64,000 nt of DNA from Epiperipatus broadwayi (GCA_028023455.1 JAQFVV010000457.1:436001-500000); one strand, 5' to 3'. Shown: positions 11,442 to 23,160, numbered from the stretch's first letter. Numbers and translations are program-made. Notes: generated by a model from the sequence alone, not told the origin.

Positions 11442-12513
11442 CATCATCATCATCAACCATTATCAATCCACTGCAGGATGAAGGTCTCTCCAAGTTTAAT
11501 CCATCTTCTCCGATCTTTAGCTTCTCTTCTCCACAACACCCCTACACATTTTCTTATTTCATCCATCCATCTCACATGTGGTCTCCTTCTGGGTCTTTTA
11601 CATTCTCTCGGAATCCAGTTTAAAATTTCAATTGTCCATCTATTATCATCTCTTCTAGCAATATGTCCAGCCCAACCGCATTCCAATCTTTTAATTTTTT
11701 CAATAAGGTCAGTAACACCTGTTTGTTGTCTCACCCATACATTGCATTTTCGATCCCTTCTTGTTACTCCCAACATACATCTCTCCATACTCCTTTGAGT
11801 GGTCTGAAGTCTCTGTATTGCTCTTCTATTAAGTGTCCAAGTCTCAGATCCATAAGTAAGAACTGGTAAAACACATTTGTTAAAAACCATCCTTTTCAAA
11901 CACATAGGCATATTTCCTTTTAGTATCAAGTTATTTCTACCAAAAGCACTCCAACCAAGTTTAATTCTATGATTAATTTCCTCCATTATGTTTCCATCTG
12001 TATTAATAATCTGACCAAGGTATTTGTAACTGTTAACTTCTTCTAATTCTTCATAATCAATCTTTATTTTCATATTTTGAGCAAATCGATTAAACATTAC
12101 TTTAGTCTTTTTAACATTTATCTTTAGTCCTACTTTTCTACTTTCATCTGCTAATTCCTGCAACATTTCCTGCAGCTCTGAAGCATTATTTGCAAAAACA
12201 ACTACATCATCTGTGAAATCTAAATGACTTAAATGCTCTCCATTAACTTTCACTCCTTTAGTTTCCCATTTTAATCCACAAAATACTTCTTGCAGCATTG
12301 CTGTAAAAAGTTTTGGAGATATGGAGTCACATTGTCTTACACCTTTCTCAATGTTGATTTTTCCAGTATCATTATGTAATCTAATTGTTGCTGTTGCATT
12401 TTTATAAATATTCTTTAAAATATGACAATATCCTGGATCTATACCTTGATGATCCAATGAGAGTTTGCTATTAACTGAAAGGAGACCCTTTGATTCCTCT
12501 TGGAGGCCTTAAA
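11442..12513 (-). mobile_element. 5'-truncated RTE-type LINE with target-site duplication
   Basis: A 12-bp direct repeat GGTCATTTTATT flanks the element at 11430-11441 and 12514-12525. The minus-strand 3' end carries a short (TGA)n-like tail (plus-strand TCATCATCATCATC at 11441-11454), as is usual for RTE elements. The 5' end is cut just upstream of reverse-transcriptase motif A (SVNSKL). It sits downstream of the KIAA0825-like exons on the same strand. Confidence 0.88.
11453..12457 (-). CDS. RTE-clade reverse transcriptase, C-terminal 334 residues
   Basis: The frame is open for 334 codons to a stop after ILQWIDNG. Seen in order: NIYKNATATIRLH, the KGVRQCDSISPKLF motif (consensus RQGD, here RQCD), the catalytic box as HLDFTDDVVVFA (consensus F/Y-ADD, so A is replaced by T but both D residues remain), VNSYKYLG, then the C-terminal thumb and RRDRKCNVWVRQQ/GWAGHIARRDDNRW region typical of RTE elements. 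No endonuclease domain because of 5' truncation. The listed ATG is only the first methionine in the remaining frame. The copy looks young, since the frame is intact and the duplication perfect, but the RQCD and FTDD changes suggest it may not be active. Confidence 0.85.
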   Translation of the reverse strand: MDHQGIDPGYCHILKNIYKNATATIRLHNDTGKINIEKGVRQCDSISPKLFTAMLQEVFCGLKWETKGVKVNGEHLSHLDFTDDVVVFANNASELQEMLQELADESRKVGLKINVKKTKVMFNRFAQNMKIKIDYEELEEVNSYKYLGQIINTDGNIMEEINHRIKLGWSAFGRNNLILKGNMPMCLKRMVFNKCVLPVLTYGSETWTLNRRAIQRLQTTQRSMERCMLGVTRRDRKCNVWVRQQTGVTDLIEKIKRLECGWAGHIARRDDNRWTIEILNWIPRECKRPRRRPHVRWMDEIRKCVGVLWRREAKDRRRWIKLGETFILQWIDNG

Positions 12514-12525
12514 GGTCATTTTATT

Positions 12526-13245
12526 ATTCCCAAATTAATAAAATACTGATTATTTTATTTTTATATATTTCTCTGATCAAGATTAATTCACTTACTAAAA
12601 ATATTATTTTTAATTTTTAAATCACATATAATATCTATTATTTTACAGCTAACAATCATAAATATTATAATCCTTTTTTAACTTACACACTCCTATCTCA
12701 ATTTCTTAAAAATTTCCAAAAAATATGTTTTATTTTTTAAAAAAAAAATCATATCCCAGCTTCCTCTATTACATATTATTTAACTAACTATTTCTATAAC
12801 ATTATTAATTGTTCAAATATTTACTGATTTTGTCATCTTCAAACAAAATTAGTTTATTTTTATTGAAATGTAGTGGTTTTTATTTGAGATTCATAAATTT
12901 GAAGACATTTTTTGATTTGCTCCATTTGAAAGCAAATGGGCTCTTTTAAAAAAATCTAATGCACCTTACATTATAACAGTGCAAATATTTGCTGAATTTG
13001 TCATTTTCAGTTAAAACTAACTTATGTTTTTTTGTTTAAGATTTATAAGTTTGAAGAAATTTTTTGATCTGCTGCATTTGAAAGCAAATGAGTTTGTATT
13101 CCTTGCATAAAATAAACTCCAGACAATATTGGACATATTCTCAAACATTACAATATAAAGACGGCATATACTACTCATCAAAAATTAACAACAATCAATC
13201 CTAAAGACTCAATTCCTCTTGAAGCTGCTAAAAGTTTATGAAATT
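12526..13245. repeat. AT-rich intronic/intergenic stretch with a ~130-bp imperfect direct repeat
   Basis: Blocks at about 12813-12945 and 12983-13100 share the order CAAATATTT.CTG, TTTGTCAT, TTTTTTGAT.TGCT and CATTTGAAAGCAAATG. Nothing coding is visible. Confidence 0.55.
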
Positions 13246-13500
13246 TCAAGTAAAATTTGTAAAGCTTCTTATGTAGGTATGAGCAATTATCACATCAGTG
13301 CTAGAAGAGACAAACATATTAATGCAGTTAAGAAATGCTCGTCAGAAATATCTCTCCATATTACTAAAGTCATAGTATTGATTTTTCTACCCTGAGAATA
13401 TCCAGGTGTGACACTCTCTACCAATGCCAAATCAGAGAAGCAATTGAGATCCTTAAAAGGCGAGATTGTATCAATAGACATGATGATACACACAAATAGC
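13246..13500 (+). pseudogene. Penelope-like element C-terminal (GIY-YIG) fragment
   Basis: The plus strand reads SYVGMSNYHISARRDKHINA followed by VKKCSSEISLHI. After a frame change it reads REAIEILKRRDCINRHDD near 13435-13490. The order YVG, R..H, S.I..H, then REAI.I....NR is the signature of the GIY-YIG endonuclease end of Penelope-like elements. It is broken by a stop and a frameshift. The longer minus-strand frame across this region is not real. Confidence 0.5.
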
Positions 13501-14690
13501 CTTCTATTTAGAAGAATTTTTAAATCTAAATAAAAACAGATTGTGTATGTATATATATACCCAATATTAAATATTTTGCTAAAAAGTATTTGAAGTAAGG
13601 TGGACAAATTGTATTTATATAAAATATTACAGCAAAATAAAGGAAGTGGTAGATTTAGAGATATTTGTGATAAATACATTAATTGGGACAGGTCATTTTT
13701 AGAATACATTTTTAAGACTCTTTCACTTTTATGATTGAAAGACCAAAACAAACAATTATTTATTTAGTGTTTCCTCCAAACAGAATTTGAGTATGGTAAG
13801 TCAGTTCTTGTCATTATTTTCTCATCATCGAATACTTTTACAAAAAAAAAAATAAACAATAGGAATCACAATTTCGTGCTTATAATTAGAAAATGGAAAT
13901 ATAACTGATTAAGCATACTTAATGAGACCCTGAAAGTATGATTCTATATATCTGTTCTATGCAATAAATATAAAATACCTATTAAATGGTTCTCGACAGA
14001 CCAAGAGTTTCTCCACCAATCCCACACTGAATAATCTTGACAAAGAAGTTTATAATAAATAAGTTGTCAATTTTCAGTTGGTCAGGGAATTTGAGTAGTT
14101 TCCCATCTTTATTTATTTTTAAATTAAGAATATCTAAATATCCCCTTATGGATTAATATTACTTAGTTAACTGAATTGACTATCATAATACATATATTTT
14201 CAATCTTTATCAATCAACTGTAGAAAGCTTTCTCTGAGTTTTAATTCAGTTTCTTCCAATTAACAATTTCTTGTATCTATATTACCTTTAGTTAGATATC
14301 AGAAGGATGTTCTTTTAATATGATCGCTATCTAAGCTATTTTATCTCACACCAATACATTATTTTTAAATAGCAAATTTATCTTATTTCAGTTCGCCTAT
14401 TTTGTGTGAACTAAAACAGTCAATAAATACTTGATGGTAGTGCTTAAAAAATCTCTATAGATTATTCAAACTTCCATTCAAGATGACATACAATTGTAGT
14501 ATGAGAAACAGATGTTTTTCTCTTAGTCTCAATACCCATCTTATCATAATTCACTGAGTGATTACTAATCTATGAATTAACTTCTTATTAAATGCTTAAG
14601 TCTCAGATTAATGATTAAACAATGGCAACACAAATTAATTAAGTTTATTTTTCAGACACATAGATAAACTTTTAGCATGAAGTTATTTTT
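13501..14690. other. no recognisable feature
   Basis: AT-rich sequence with scattered short inverted and simple repeats. I see no exon, RNA gene or element boundary. Confidence 0.5.
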
Positions 14691-15000
14691 ATTCAAAACA
14701 ATCTACAGAAATTTGATTCCAAGATAATGTTTTTCCATATTTGACTAAGTATTTATAGATGTTAATTTCTAATTCATTAGTATTAATCTTTACTTTATTT
14801 TTTCTTGAAAAAACATTATAGTCTTACTTTACTGTTTTCATCTACACTTGTTTTAGCTCCCAAGTATTATTTGCAAACCCAACTGTGTATCAGCAAAATC
14901 TAAAATTTAAATAATCATTTATTTTCACTCCTTTTACTCTATTTTAATCCATAAAATTTTTAGAAGATAAAATCATTCTGTCTTATGAGTAAAGAATAGA
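14690..15000 (-). pseudogene. degenerate RTE LINE fragment
   Basis: Plus-strand segments such as GACTAAGTATTTATAGATGTT, TTATTTGCAAACCCAACTG and CAGCAAAATCTAAA match in order the intact RTE copy around 12015-12260, that is reverse-transcriptase motifs C to E on the minus strand. It contains many stops and indels and is much older than the copy at 11442-12513. Confidence 0.6.
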
Positions 15001-15712
15001 AATAAATGGATTATGTTAAAAAAAACAAAAACAAAACATATGACTTTTGTGGATAATTTGCTACCCTTTGGAACTTAAAAAGTTTTACACATTAGAAACA
15101 GAATAATGATTAGCTTATACTTAGTCATTTATTATATTATTCGATTGCAGTTATAAATATATATAAATCTGATGTAGATTTGGTTAGTTTAAAAAAATTT
15201 ACATTTGAAGAATATTAATTAAAGTATTATACTAAGCTGTCTAGGTTGAGATACTGTCTACTTGCAATGGGTGTTAAGCAATATCAATTTTTAATAATGA
15301 AAACCAAACGTTATATTTGTAGAAAGACCATAACCAAAAGCTACAAAGCCAATATAGTGATTTTTATTTCAGTTGTAAAATGTTTAAATAAGCACTGAAT
15401 TGTGAAAATAAATAATGAACTGCTATCAACTCAGTTTCTTTGAATCAGAACTAAACATTATATTGGAGCTATCTGATAAAACAATTTTCATCTAAATCCA
15501 TATCAACTTTTTATTTTCAATAATTTTTTTTCTAAGAATGATAAGACAAAACCCACACACACACACACAATAATGATACATAAATTTTTTCTAATAACTT
15601 TTATGAATATATATATATGCATAAAGAGAAACAATACATAAAGCTAGCTGAAATCTACATAAATTATTTGAAAAGCATGTTATTCCCATAATGAAATTAA
15701 TGAATGAAATAC
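15001..15712. other. no recognisable feature apart from simple repeats
   Basis: AT-rich, with a short (CA)n run near 15553-15570 and a (TA)n run near 15607. This is where the downstream intron of the KIAA0825-like gene begins. Confidence 0.5.
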
Positions 15713-15803
15713 CTGTAATAATATAGCATAAGAAGGAACTGGCTGCTGCTTCAAAAGTTTTAATTGAAGTTCGACAGCTACTTCATCAGTTATATCAGAA
15801 GAT
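15713..15803 (-). CDS. KIAA0825: KIAA0825-like exon 10 of those found (91 nt)
   Basis: Acceptor TTGCTTTTAG, donor GTATTT. One base completes leucine, then SSDITDEVAVELQLKLLKQQ and PVPSYAILLQ, ending in phase 0. The block QLKLL..QP....LLL is conserved in vertebrate KIAA0825. No later exon could be recognised between here and position 1, so the 3' part of the gene probably lies off the left edge. Confidence 0.78.
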
Positions 15804-15995
15804 CTAAAAGCAAACCATAAAAATATATATTGATAACAACCATGAGAACATAAAAAAGCAGTTATCTTAATATAGTTCTTTTGATTTTCAGTTATTAAAA
15901 CATGCAGGCAAATAAAATAAAACCAGATCACCGCTTTAGAACAGCAAATATCTAACATATATAATTTAAATAACAATACATTAGTTAGTGAGAGA

Positions 15996-16353
15996 AAACA
16001 TTCGCCTTTATTTCACCGTAATAAATAGCATTACAACATTTTTTGCAAGCAATGGAATAAACAACTTCATACTTATTCATTTCTTCCACAGTATCCTTTG
16101 AATTGTTTATTAATCTATTTAAATACAAAGGGGAATCCGACATTATAATCTTTACCAATAATATTTTTTAATTTCTTATTTATAGATGGCACATAGCTAA
16201 AAAAAACCACTTTTTGACCATTTTATTATTTACATCCACTTTATGTTTAAACTTTAAATTCTGATAAAACAAACTCAATTGTCTGTGTAATATAGTTTTT
16301 TTGTATCCCATTCCTATCAAATCATCCATATATTTTTCAATATTACTTTTCAA
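15996..16353 (-). pseudogene. Penelope-like fragment, left arm of an inverted pair
   Basis: The minus strand reads a Penelope-like C-terminal segment: NYITQTIEFVLS-like, then FLAYVPSI, then KYEVVYSIACKKCCNAIYYG, the last being the start of the GIY-YIG domain. It is the reverse complement, with small differences, of 16401-16724, so the two copies face away from a ~47-bp centre at 16354-16400. Confidence 0.65.
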
Positions 16354-16400
16354 GTGTTTCTTGTATCAAAATTTGCATCTTTGTAAATTTGAAGCAGATA

Positions 16401-16960
16401 GAAAAAGTAATATTGAGAAATATATGGTTGGTTTGATAGGAGTGGGATACAAAAAAACCTATATTACACAGACAATTGAGTTTGTTTTATCAGAATTTAA
16501 AGTTTAAACATAAAGTGGATGTAAATAATAAAACGGTCAAAAAGTGGATTTTTTTAGCTTATGTGCCATCTATAAGTAAGAAATTAAAAAATATTATCTG
16601 TTCCCCTTTGTATTTAAATAGATTAATAAACAATTCAAAGGATAATGTTGAAGAAATGAATAAGTATGAAGTGATTTATTCCATTTCTTGTAAAGAAATT
16701 GGTTGAAATGAAGGTGAATGTTTTAACACGATTACAACAGTATATTTATCAGTATAAAAAAATCTAAAAGTGATTTACAAATTAATTCTGTTTTTTCAAA
16801 TCATGAAAGTAGTTGTGATTACGAGTTTTATCCTCAAAATATTACTATTGTGTGCAATGAATCAAATGATAGGAAAAGGAAGTTGAAAGAGGCTTGGCTT
16901 ATTGTGAAGTCTAAAAACGTTATCAATCAGAATAACACTTTCCACTGAGCATGCACTGAA
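16401..16960 (+). pseudogene. Penelope-like fragment, right arm of the inverted pair and beyond
   Basis: The plus strand reads SNIEKYMVGLIGVGYKK, then after a frame change VKKWIFLAYVPSISKKLKNI, NKYEVIYSISC, and, beyond the inverted repeat, ESNDRKRKLKEAWLIVKSKN, which is the RKRK.REA.I ending of Penelope-like proteins. Part of the GIY-YIG region is deleted near 16700 relative to the left arm. The reverse-transcriptase core is absent from both arms. Confidence 0.65.
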
Positions 16961-18085
16961 ATATTAACCGATCAGTTCCAATATGTCGCCATGATTCTGG
17001 TATACAGTACCGAAAGTTCTTGGCAAATTGTTGTTTATGATTAATGTTTTTTGAATTTTGGCTGCTCTGTTTATCATGCTTTATTCATGTAGAATAATTT
17101 TAATAGACATAAAATGGATGACTATCAATTCCTAGTCAAAATCATAATTTGTTACTGCCTATAATTCTGTCACAAATCAAATATGTCACACTCCTCTTTA
17201 TTTTTTGATCAATAGGAGTTGATATGAGTTTATATCTTTCTTTACCAATCAATGTCTGCTTATGACTGTGATCCCATTATTAACAGTAAAAATCTTTTGT
17301 ATGGCTGACTATTATAAAAGAGTAAAAAGCTCTATTTGAGTTTACATAAGCCTCTTTAAAATGGATCATGAGTTAAGATTTTGCATGGCTGGCTATTTTA
17401 AAAAACTAAAAATGCTCTATTTGAGTTTACTATTGTCTCTTTAAAATGGATCACATGAGTTGAGATTCAAAGTATGAATCAATTTATTATTTCTCTGAAA
17501 GGGATGCCTAATTGCTTAAAGAATTAGTGACTAAGTCTTCTTGTTTTTCTTAGATATGTTCTAGCAATATGAATTCATCTTTGTATTATTCCATTTAAGA
17601 TGAAGGATGTTCTATTAGATGATTTTACAATAACCATATTTATTTTCATTTTGCAATAGAAATAATAAGTCTAGTAATAATAATATTCAGTAGTAATGGT
17701 GAAGCATTTTTTTTTCTAAATATAGTTACATAAAATATGTGAATTTTACTTGATATAAACTCTTCAAGTTCAGAATAAAGGACTGCATTTGTGGCTAAGA
17801 AATTGTCAAGATTTAAGATTATCATAATTGCTCTGAGAAAAATTCATCTTTGAGAAAAAGGAAGTTTAATAAAACAGATGGACAGATACAGTTTTTTTTT
17901 TTAAAAAAAAGATAAATCAGTTAGTAAAAGAAAAGTGCATGATGTTGGATTTGCTGTAAAATCTAATTTAGTATCTTCTATTATTGGAGTTCTTTAATGT
18001 ACCAATAAAAATCTAATGGTGTTAAAACTTGCCTTGCATAATAGTCTAGGCTCATTTTATTAGTGTCTATGCTACAATCTTAGAT
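16961..18085. repeat. AT-rich stretch with a ~90-bp imperfect direct repeat
   Basis: Two blocks (about 17297-17372 and 17376-17465) share ATGGCTG.CTATT, CTCTATTTGAGTTTAC and CTCTTTAAAATGGATCA. A T8-A8 inverted pair stands at 17892-17908. No gene is visible. The 5' end of the following LINE relic may lie here. Confidence 0.5.
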
Positions 18086-20860
18086 TCAGAGAAGAAAAGC
18101 TTGTATTTTTTTTTTTTTTCTACGATAAAAATTTTCTTGTTGGATACCATTATTACAGAAATTTCTTTAAAAGATCAAATTTTTCTTCTTGGAGATTTTA
18201 ATGCATGTGTTGGTTAAATCAGTCGACATTGGCCAAAAGTTACTAGAAATAATGATATTGGGGCTATAAATTTAAATGGTTTAATATTAAATTTGGGCAC
18301 AATATATTGACTATCACAAAAACTTTGTTTAGGCAAAAAAATCTCTGCAAAGGAACATGGATGCATTGCTCATAACAATGGCTAGATTACATTATTGTGA
18401 GGCGACAGAATACAAGAGAAGTTCATGTTACGTAAGCTCTTACAAATTCAAATTGTTGGACAGAGTATAAATTAGTTAAAATGATAGTTGCACTATAAAA
18501 TAGATATTAATTCCAATCATATTCAGACAAAAATTAATGCTTGTACTTTAGAAGAATCTACTATATATACCAAATTTCAACAGCTTTAAGCATTAAAATT
18601 GCTAATTTGGATCTTCACAATTGTCATATTAACAAAACATGGAATTCTCTTTAAGGAGTGTAATATGAATGCAAGTAAATCTATTCTCGGATTCACTAAA
18701 AAAACATTCATGACTAGTTTTCTGACAATAATCACATTATCAGTGATTGAATTAAAAAGAAATATGTGGTATTCTCTGCTTGGAAAAAGAATAAACGTGG
18801 GACGATCTATGTGAGAAATTTAATGACTGTCAGGAAGGCTTAAAAATGAGTGATGGATTAAAATTGCAAGGAAAATGCAGACATTCAGTGATCATGTAAT
18901 TTTAGACCTTTTTTGATGCACTCACTGAACACAACATATCAACCCGAGAAACAGTATCATAATCCTATTAAACCAGTAATGACAATCTCTTCTATGATGA
19001 CAATGGTATTTTGAATAGGTGGAAAGAGTATTTTTATCATTTTCTAAATAATGAAAAGAATTAATATAATGACTTTAAATGATATATCCATTTTATTCAC
19101 TTATGTAGATTTATATAAAGTTAAAGTAGTTTTTTCTAATCTTAAAAATAGAAAATCTGTTAAGTCTTGATAAATACCTGGAGAAGTTTTAAAATATGAA
19201 GATGATGTGTTAGCTTCAAAAATATTGGAAATTTTTAGGAATATCTGGACCCATAATGTTGTGGCATTTGATCTTAAGGACTCTGTTATTGTTCCAATTT
19301 TTAAAAACAAAAAAAAATAGACAAGATTGTGGTAATTATGATGAAATATCATTATAATTCACTATAATAAAAGTATTTTCAAGAATTTTGTTGAATAAAT
19401 TGTTTTCAGTTATAGATGAGTTGTTACCAGAGACTCAATATGAGTTTAGAGAATCAAGAAGCACTATAAATATGACTTTTGTTGCCAGACAAATGCAATT
19501 AAAAGTATTAAGAACAAAAGAATGATTTATATATTGCTTTTACTGATTTTGTCAAGGCATTTGATTCAATTATAAGAACAAGTGGTTGTCCAACAAAATT
19601 TATTAATATTATATAGCTTCTACATGATGGAATGAGAGGAAATGTTATTACTAAACAATTCAAAACAATGCAAAACTCTCCATACAGTAGTGCCATCTTG
19701 TGCTAACAAGAGCAATCAATGGATGCCAGAAGGCCTGTGCATAAAATCCCTATCTAGTGCCTACTCGTCCAATATCCCCAGACTAGTTTCTGGCTTGTGG
19801 CCTTCGTCAGTGAGGAGACTTGGATCTGAGAGCACTGCACCTAGATCTTAGGATCTAATGCAACCCTCCAGCAGTCATCTTTTAACTCTATTTAACTACA
19901 AAACTATGAGAATGAAATTGAAAACACAATAATATTTTCAATCCAAGCTCAATAGCTTATATAGTCATATGGGTCTGAACTCAATTCAGCATCCATACAT
20001 TTTGGTGTCTTTGGCTCTTTAACACCCATAGCCACCACTATGAAATTTTTAAACTTGAATGATTAAAAACAAGAATTTCATCTTTTTGGATTTTGGATTT
20101 ACAGTATGTTGATGAATGTGTTATTTGTGCTAGTACAAAAAAATGATCAAGTTCTTTATCAACCAGTAATGGAAAAAAATTCTCAGATATTTTCAACTTG
20201 ACAATGGAAACCAGTTTAAATACCTTGGTAGTTTTATAAATAGAAAGGCAGACTTAGATGTTGAGATCAACACAGACTCCAAGGTGCTGCTACTGCTTTT
20301 AATAAGTTAAAAGATAGAGTATTCCATCACAGGAAAATAACTACTGCAACTAAGTTAGCTGCATATAAAGTTGTTATTTTACCTAATTTATTGTAGCAGT
20401 ATAAATCTCGGATACCCGATCTGTGCAATATCTAGGCATTAGAAAAGTTTCATTTAAAGATGCTCCACAAAATTTTAAAAAATACAATGGGATGATCATA
20501 AAACCAATCAATGTTCTTCGGCTGTCTAGATATGATACTATTGGATCCATTATTGCAAAATCACATCTTCATTGGATTGGATATGTAAAACAAATGAATA
20601 ATGCAAGACTTCCTAAATGAGTGTTTATGATAACCTTGCACATGGGTGTTGTAGAAGATATTAAATCCCATTTACATTATAAGAATTATCTTAAAGACAT
20701 TGTAAAGAAGTGCAATGTCAAATGTTTCCCTTGAGAAGATGTGACAGAAAATACATTGGAGAGCTACAATTAGAAAAAGTACTGTAGTATTTCAAAAAGA
20801 AAAGGTTATAGCTGAGGAAACTAAAAGGTAACATTATAAAATAACAAGTAAACAGAAAAA
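18086..20860 (+). pseudogene. decayed LINE with apurinic-type endonuclease and reverse transcriptase
   Basis: Domains appear in order on the plus strand, in shifting frames. The endonuclease shows FLLGDFNACVG near 18183 and ITLLxxxDRIQE-like near 18385. The reverse transcriptase shows IPGEVLKYEDDV (19165), LKDSVIVPIFKN (19274) and a catalytic box decayed to YVDECVICAST (20107, consensus YADD). The tail region shows FKYLGSFINRKADLD (20217), FHLKMLHKILK-like and SHLHWIGYVKQMNNARLP (20565). The family pattern WxGHV.RM...RLPK is common in invertebrate LINEs. Many stops. A ~390-bp repeat (19667-20055) interrupts it between the palm motifs. Confidence 0.7.
19667..20055 (+). repeat. single copy of the dispersed ~390-bp repeat inside the LINE
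   Basis: It begins AAAACTCTCCATACAGTA and ends CATAGCCACCACTAT. It matches the core of the 456-bp units at 51.7-53.6 kb at high identity, but lacks the ~66-bp linker (CCTATTAGGCAGG to GATAAACAGAGC) that joins units there. It therefore marks the ends of the basic element. I recognise no coding capacity, no tRNA-like head and no clear flanking duplication. The short reading frames in it are chance. Confidence 0.8.
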
Positions 20861-21703
20861 TTGCCCAACATCTTCTATAATTGGACATATTTGTGGTTCA
20901 GAGATTAGTCTGTATAATGACAACAAATTCATTTTTAGAGTAGGTATTTTTTCTCTCTATCTTTTGGAGTTGGAATGACAATACTCATTTTTAAGCTTAT
21001 TATTTAATATCATATATTTTTACAGCTTGTATTTGATTAACTATCAATTTTGATAATTTTCTATTTTATCTAGTGGATTATATTTATAGAATAACGAAAT
21101 TTCTTTGTCAAAACATACATATACATACATAAATAACCTAGAAGAATACATATATTTAAACTATTTATTGATATAAATACAATAAATTACATTATAAAAA
21201 AATATTGCATATAGATAAAATCAATTAAAATTTGGTATATTTAATTTATCAAAAATGATCTATATTATATTGCTGTAAGAAATGATTAAAAGATAAACAA
21301 TAAACCAATTCATATTTGTAATCCAAAATCAATAAAATTAAAACTTATTTTTAAAAGAAAATAATATTTAATAAGATATTACATAAATATTTCTATTTCT
21401 TTCTCTCTCTCCATATTTAAAGTTATATAAAATCATCAATTAAAAATTGTTATGCAAATTTAATATCTTAAGTGAAATTAACTATATTATATTAATACAA
21501 ATAAAGTTAAACAATTAACCAATTAACATTTATAATCCCAAATCAATAAAATTAAGAATTTAGTATTAAAAAAAATAAAAAAATCTATATTTCTTAAATT
21601 TACTAGCTTCTAAAAAAATCAATAATGAAAACAAATTGGATTTACAAAATCACATAAATTTAAAATATATTTGTATCTGTTAACATTCTAAAGAAAGACT
21701 TAC
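20861..21703. other. no recognisable feature
   Basis: Very AT-rich intronic sequence; two partly similar ~100-bp stretches (near 21245-21330 and 21480-21560) share AAACAAT.AACCAATT, ATCCCAAATCAATAAAATTAA-like order. No gene seen. Confidence 0.45.
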
Positions 21704-21817
21704 AAAGATTTGTACAATTCAGGATGTATATAAGATAACCAAAACTTTGTATTGATGTTTTCAGTTAAACCATTTTTTCCTGATACAAACTTCTGGGGTG
21801 TATCATTTAAAAAAAAT
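21704..21817 (-). CDS. KIAA0825: KIAA0825-like exon 9 of those found (114 nt)
   Basis: The acceptor TTCATTAG follows a run of pyrimidines, and the donor is GTAAGT. It reads FFLNDTPQKFVSGKNGLTEN and TKFWLSYIHPELYKS, ending two bases into a leucine codon. The W.S.IHPELY pattern matches the family. It is too short to be found by ORF length. Confidence 0.8.
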
Positions 21818-22850
21818 CTAATGAACAAAAAAAAAATTATAACTATGTCGAAACAACACACACACACAAAAAAATTAACTAATAATATTAACTAACACTA
21901 AATTATCATGAAATAATACATTTTCTGAGTACTATTTATATCAATGAACTATCATCACTTGTCAAACTTTGCTTTTTGAATAAAAAAATGAATCTATTTT
22001 CATTCGTTTTCACCAGTTCTTATACGAATAACTGACCTGACAATTGACACTGAACAGGATGAACGTCCAGTTGGAATTTTATATTAATAAAACCTCATTC
22101 AACATGAGCAATAAAGTTGAATAATTAGCTCCACTGAACAAGGCATTGATAGCATAAGGTCCAGATTAACTATTCATCCTGTTTAATATCATTTGAAAGA
22201 TCTTTAACTTTTTAAGAACTAGGGAAAGCAAATGGATTCACTTTTCATTTGCAAAGCAGAGTTGACAATGAAGAGCAATGCATTAATATAAAACTTCTCA
22301 TAAAGTTGATCATTTCAGTGATTATATATATTGTGATGATACAGATATTGTCAGATCACATATTTAATTTAAAATTCATAATAATTAACAATTATAGTGA
22401 TAAGAACTACAATTTAATTTTTTTTTTTTAAAAAAAGTTAAAGTAAGCTATATAAATATGTATGAGAGAGAGTCAGTACAATAACTGTATGGTTTGATTT
22501 ATTCAATTAGGTATCAAGAAAATATAGGAAAGAATTGCTTCAATAAAAGAGCATAAAAAGTTATTTTGCTATCCTTCATCATTTTGCTGAAGTTAAAATA
22601 GAGAAATAAATGCCTAATAATAAAATATTTAAAATTACATATAAAATATTGTAATATTTGCATAAAATTTCTTTGTAATGTTTAAATGAGAAAAAGATTT
22701 AAAATAATTGTAAAAATATAAATATGCTACAATATTATATATATATATTTTAGCACAAGCTTAAAGGCAAGTTGCATAATTTGTGACTTGTTATATTAAT
22801 TATTATAAGTGTATCCTTGAAGGCTTTTGCGATGTAATATTGCTTTAGCT
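21818..22850. other. intron without recognisable feature
   Basis: AT-rich, with a short (CA)n run near 21860 and a T9-A6 inverted run at 22420-22436. No exon or element was recognised. Confidence 0.45.
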
Positions 22851-22852
22851 AT

Positions 22853-23160
22853 TAATATATGGTGGAACTGAGTTCAGACCCCTATCTGGTTTGTAAAGCT
22901 AGATTTGAAGAAATTTACGTTTCTGAAAAATTCGAGTTTTCAAACTGATAGTAACGTATTAAATAAGTGCTCTGAGTTGGAGTTTTAGATCTAGTTTCTG
23001 AAATCCTAGCACTTCATTGAGGTGAGCCATTAAGCTCAAAACCAATTAGTCTGGAGATGAGGATAGTACGATAGAGATTTTGAATTCTTTCTCTCTTGGG
23101 CATTTGTAATTAAAGCTTGTTTGGAGATAGTGGTAAACTCCATCTAGTGAACATGTATAC
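22853..23160 (-). repeat. old diverged member of the 390/456-bp repeat family
   Basis: Relative to the array units this copy is inverted. The order GGAACTGAGTTCAGACC, GATCTAG, AGCACTTCATTGAGGTGAG, ATTAGTCTGGAGATGAGGAT follows the inverted unit at 53290-53530 (GAACTGAGTTCAGACC, GATCTAG, CTCACTGACGAAGGCC, ACTAGTCTGGGGATATTGGA). Identity is patchy, which points to an older insertion. Confidence 0.6.

Noticed and set aside
13290-13751. 153-codon minus-strand open frame
   Set aside because: Its translation has no protein character. The opposite strand carries a broken Penelope-like C terminus that explains the region.
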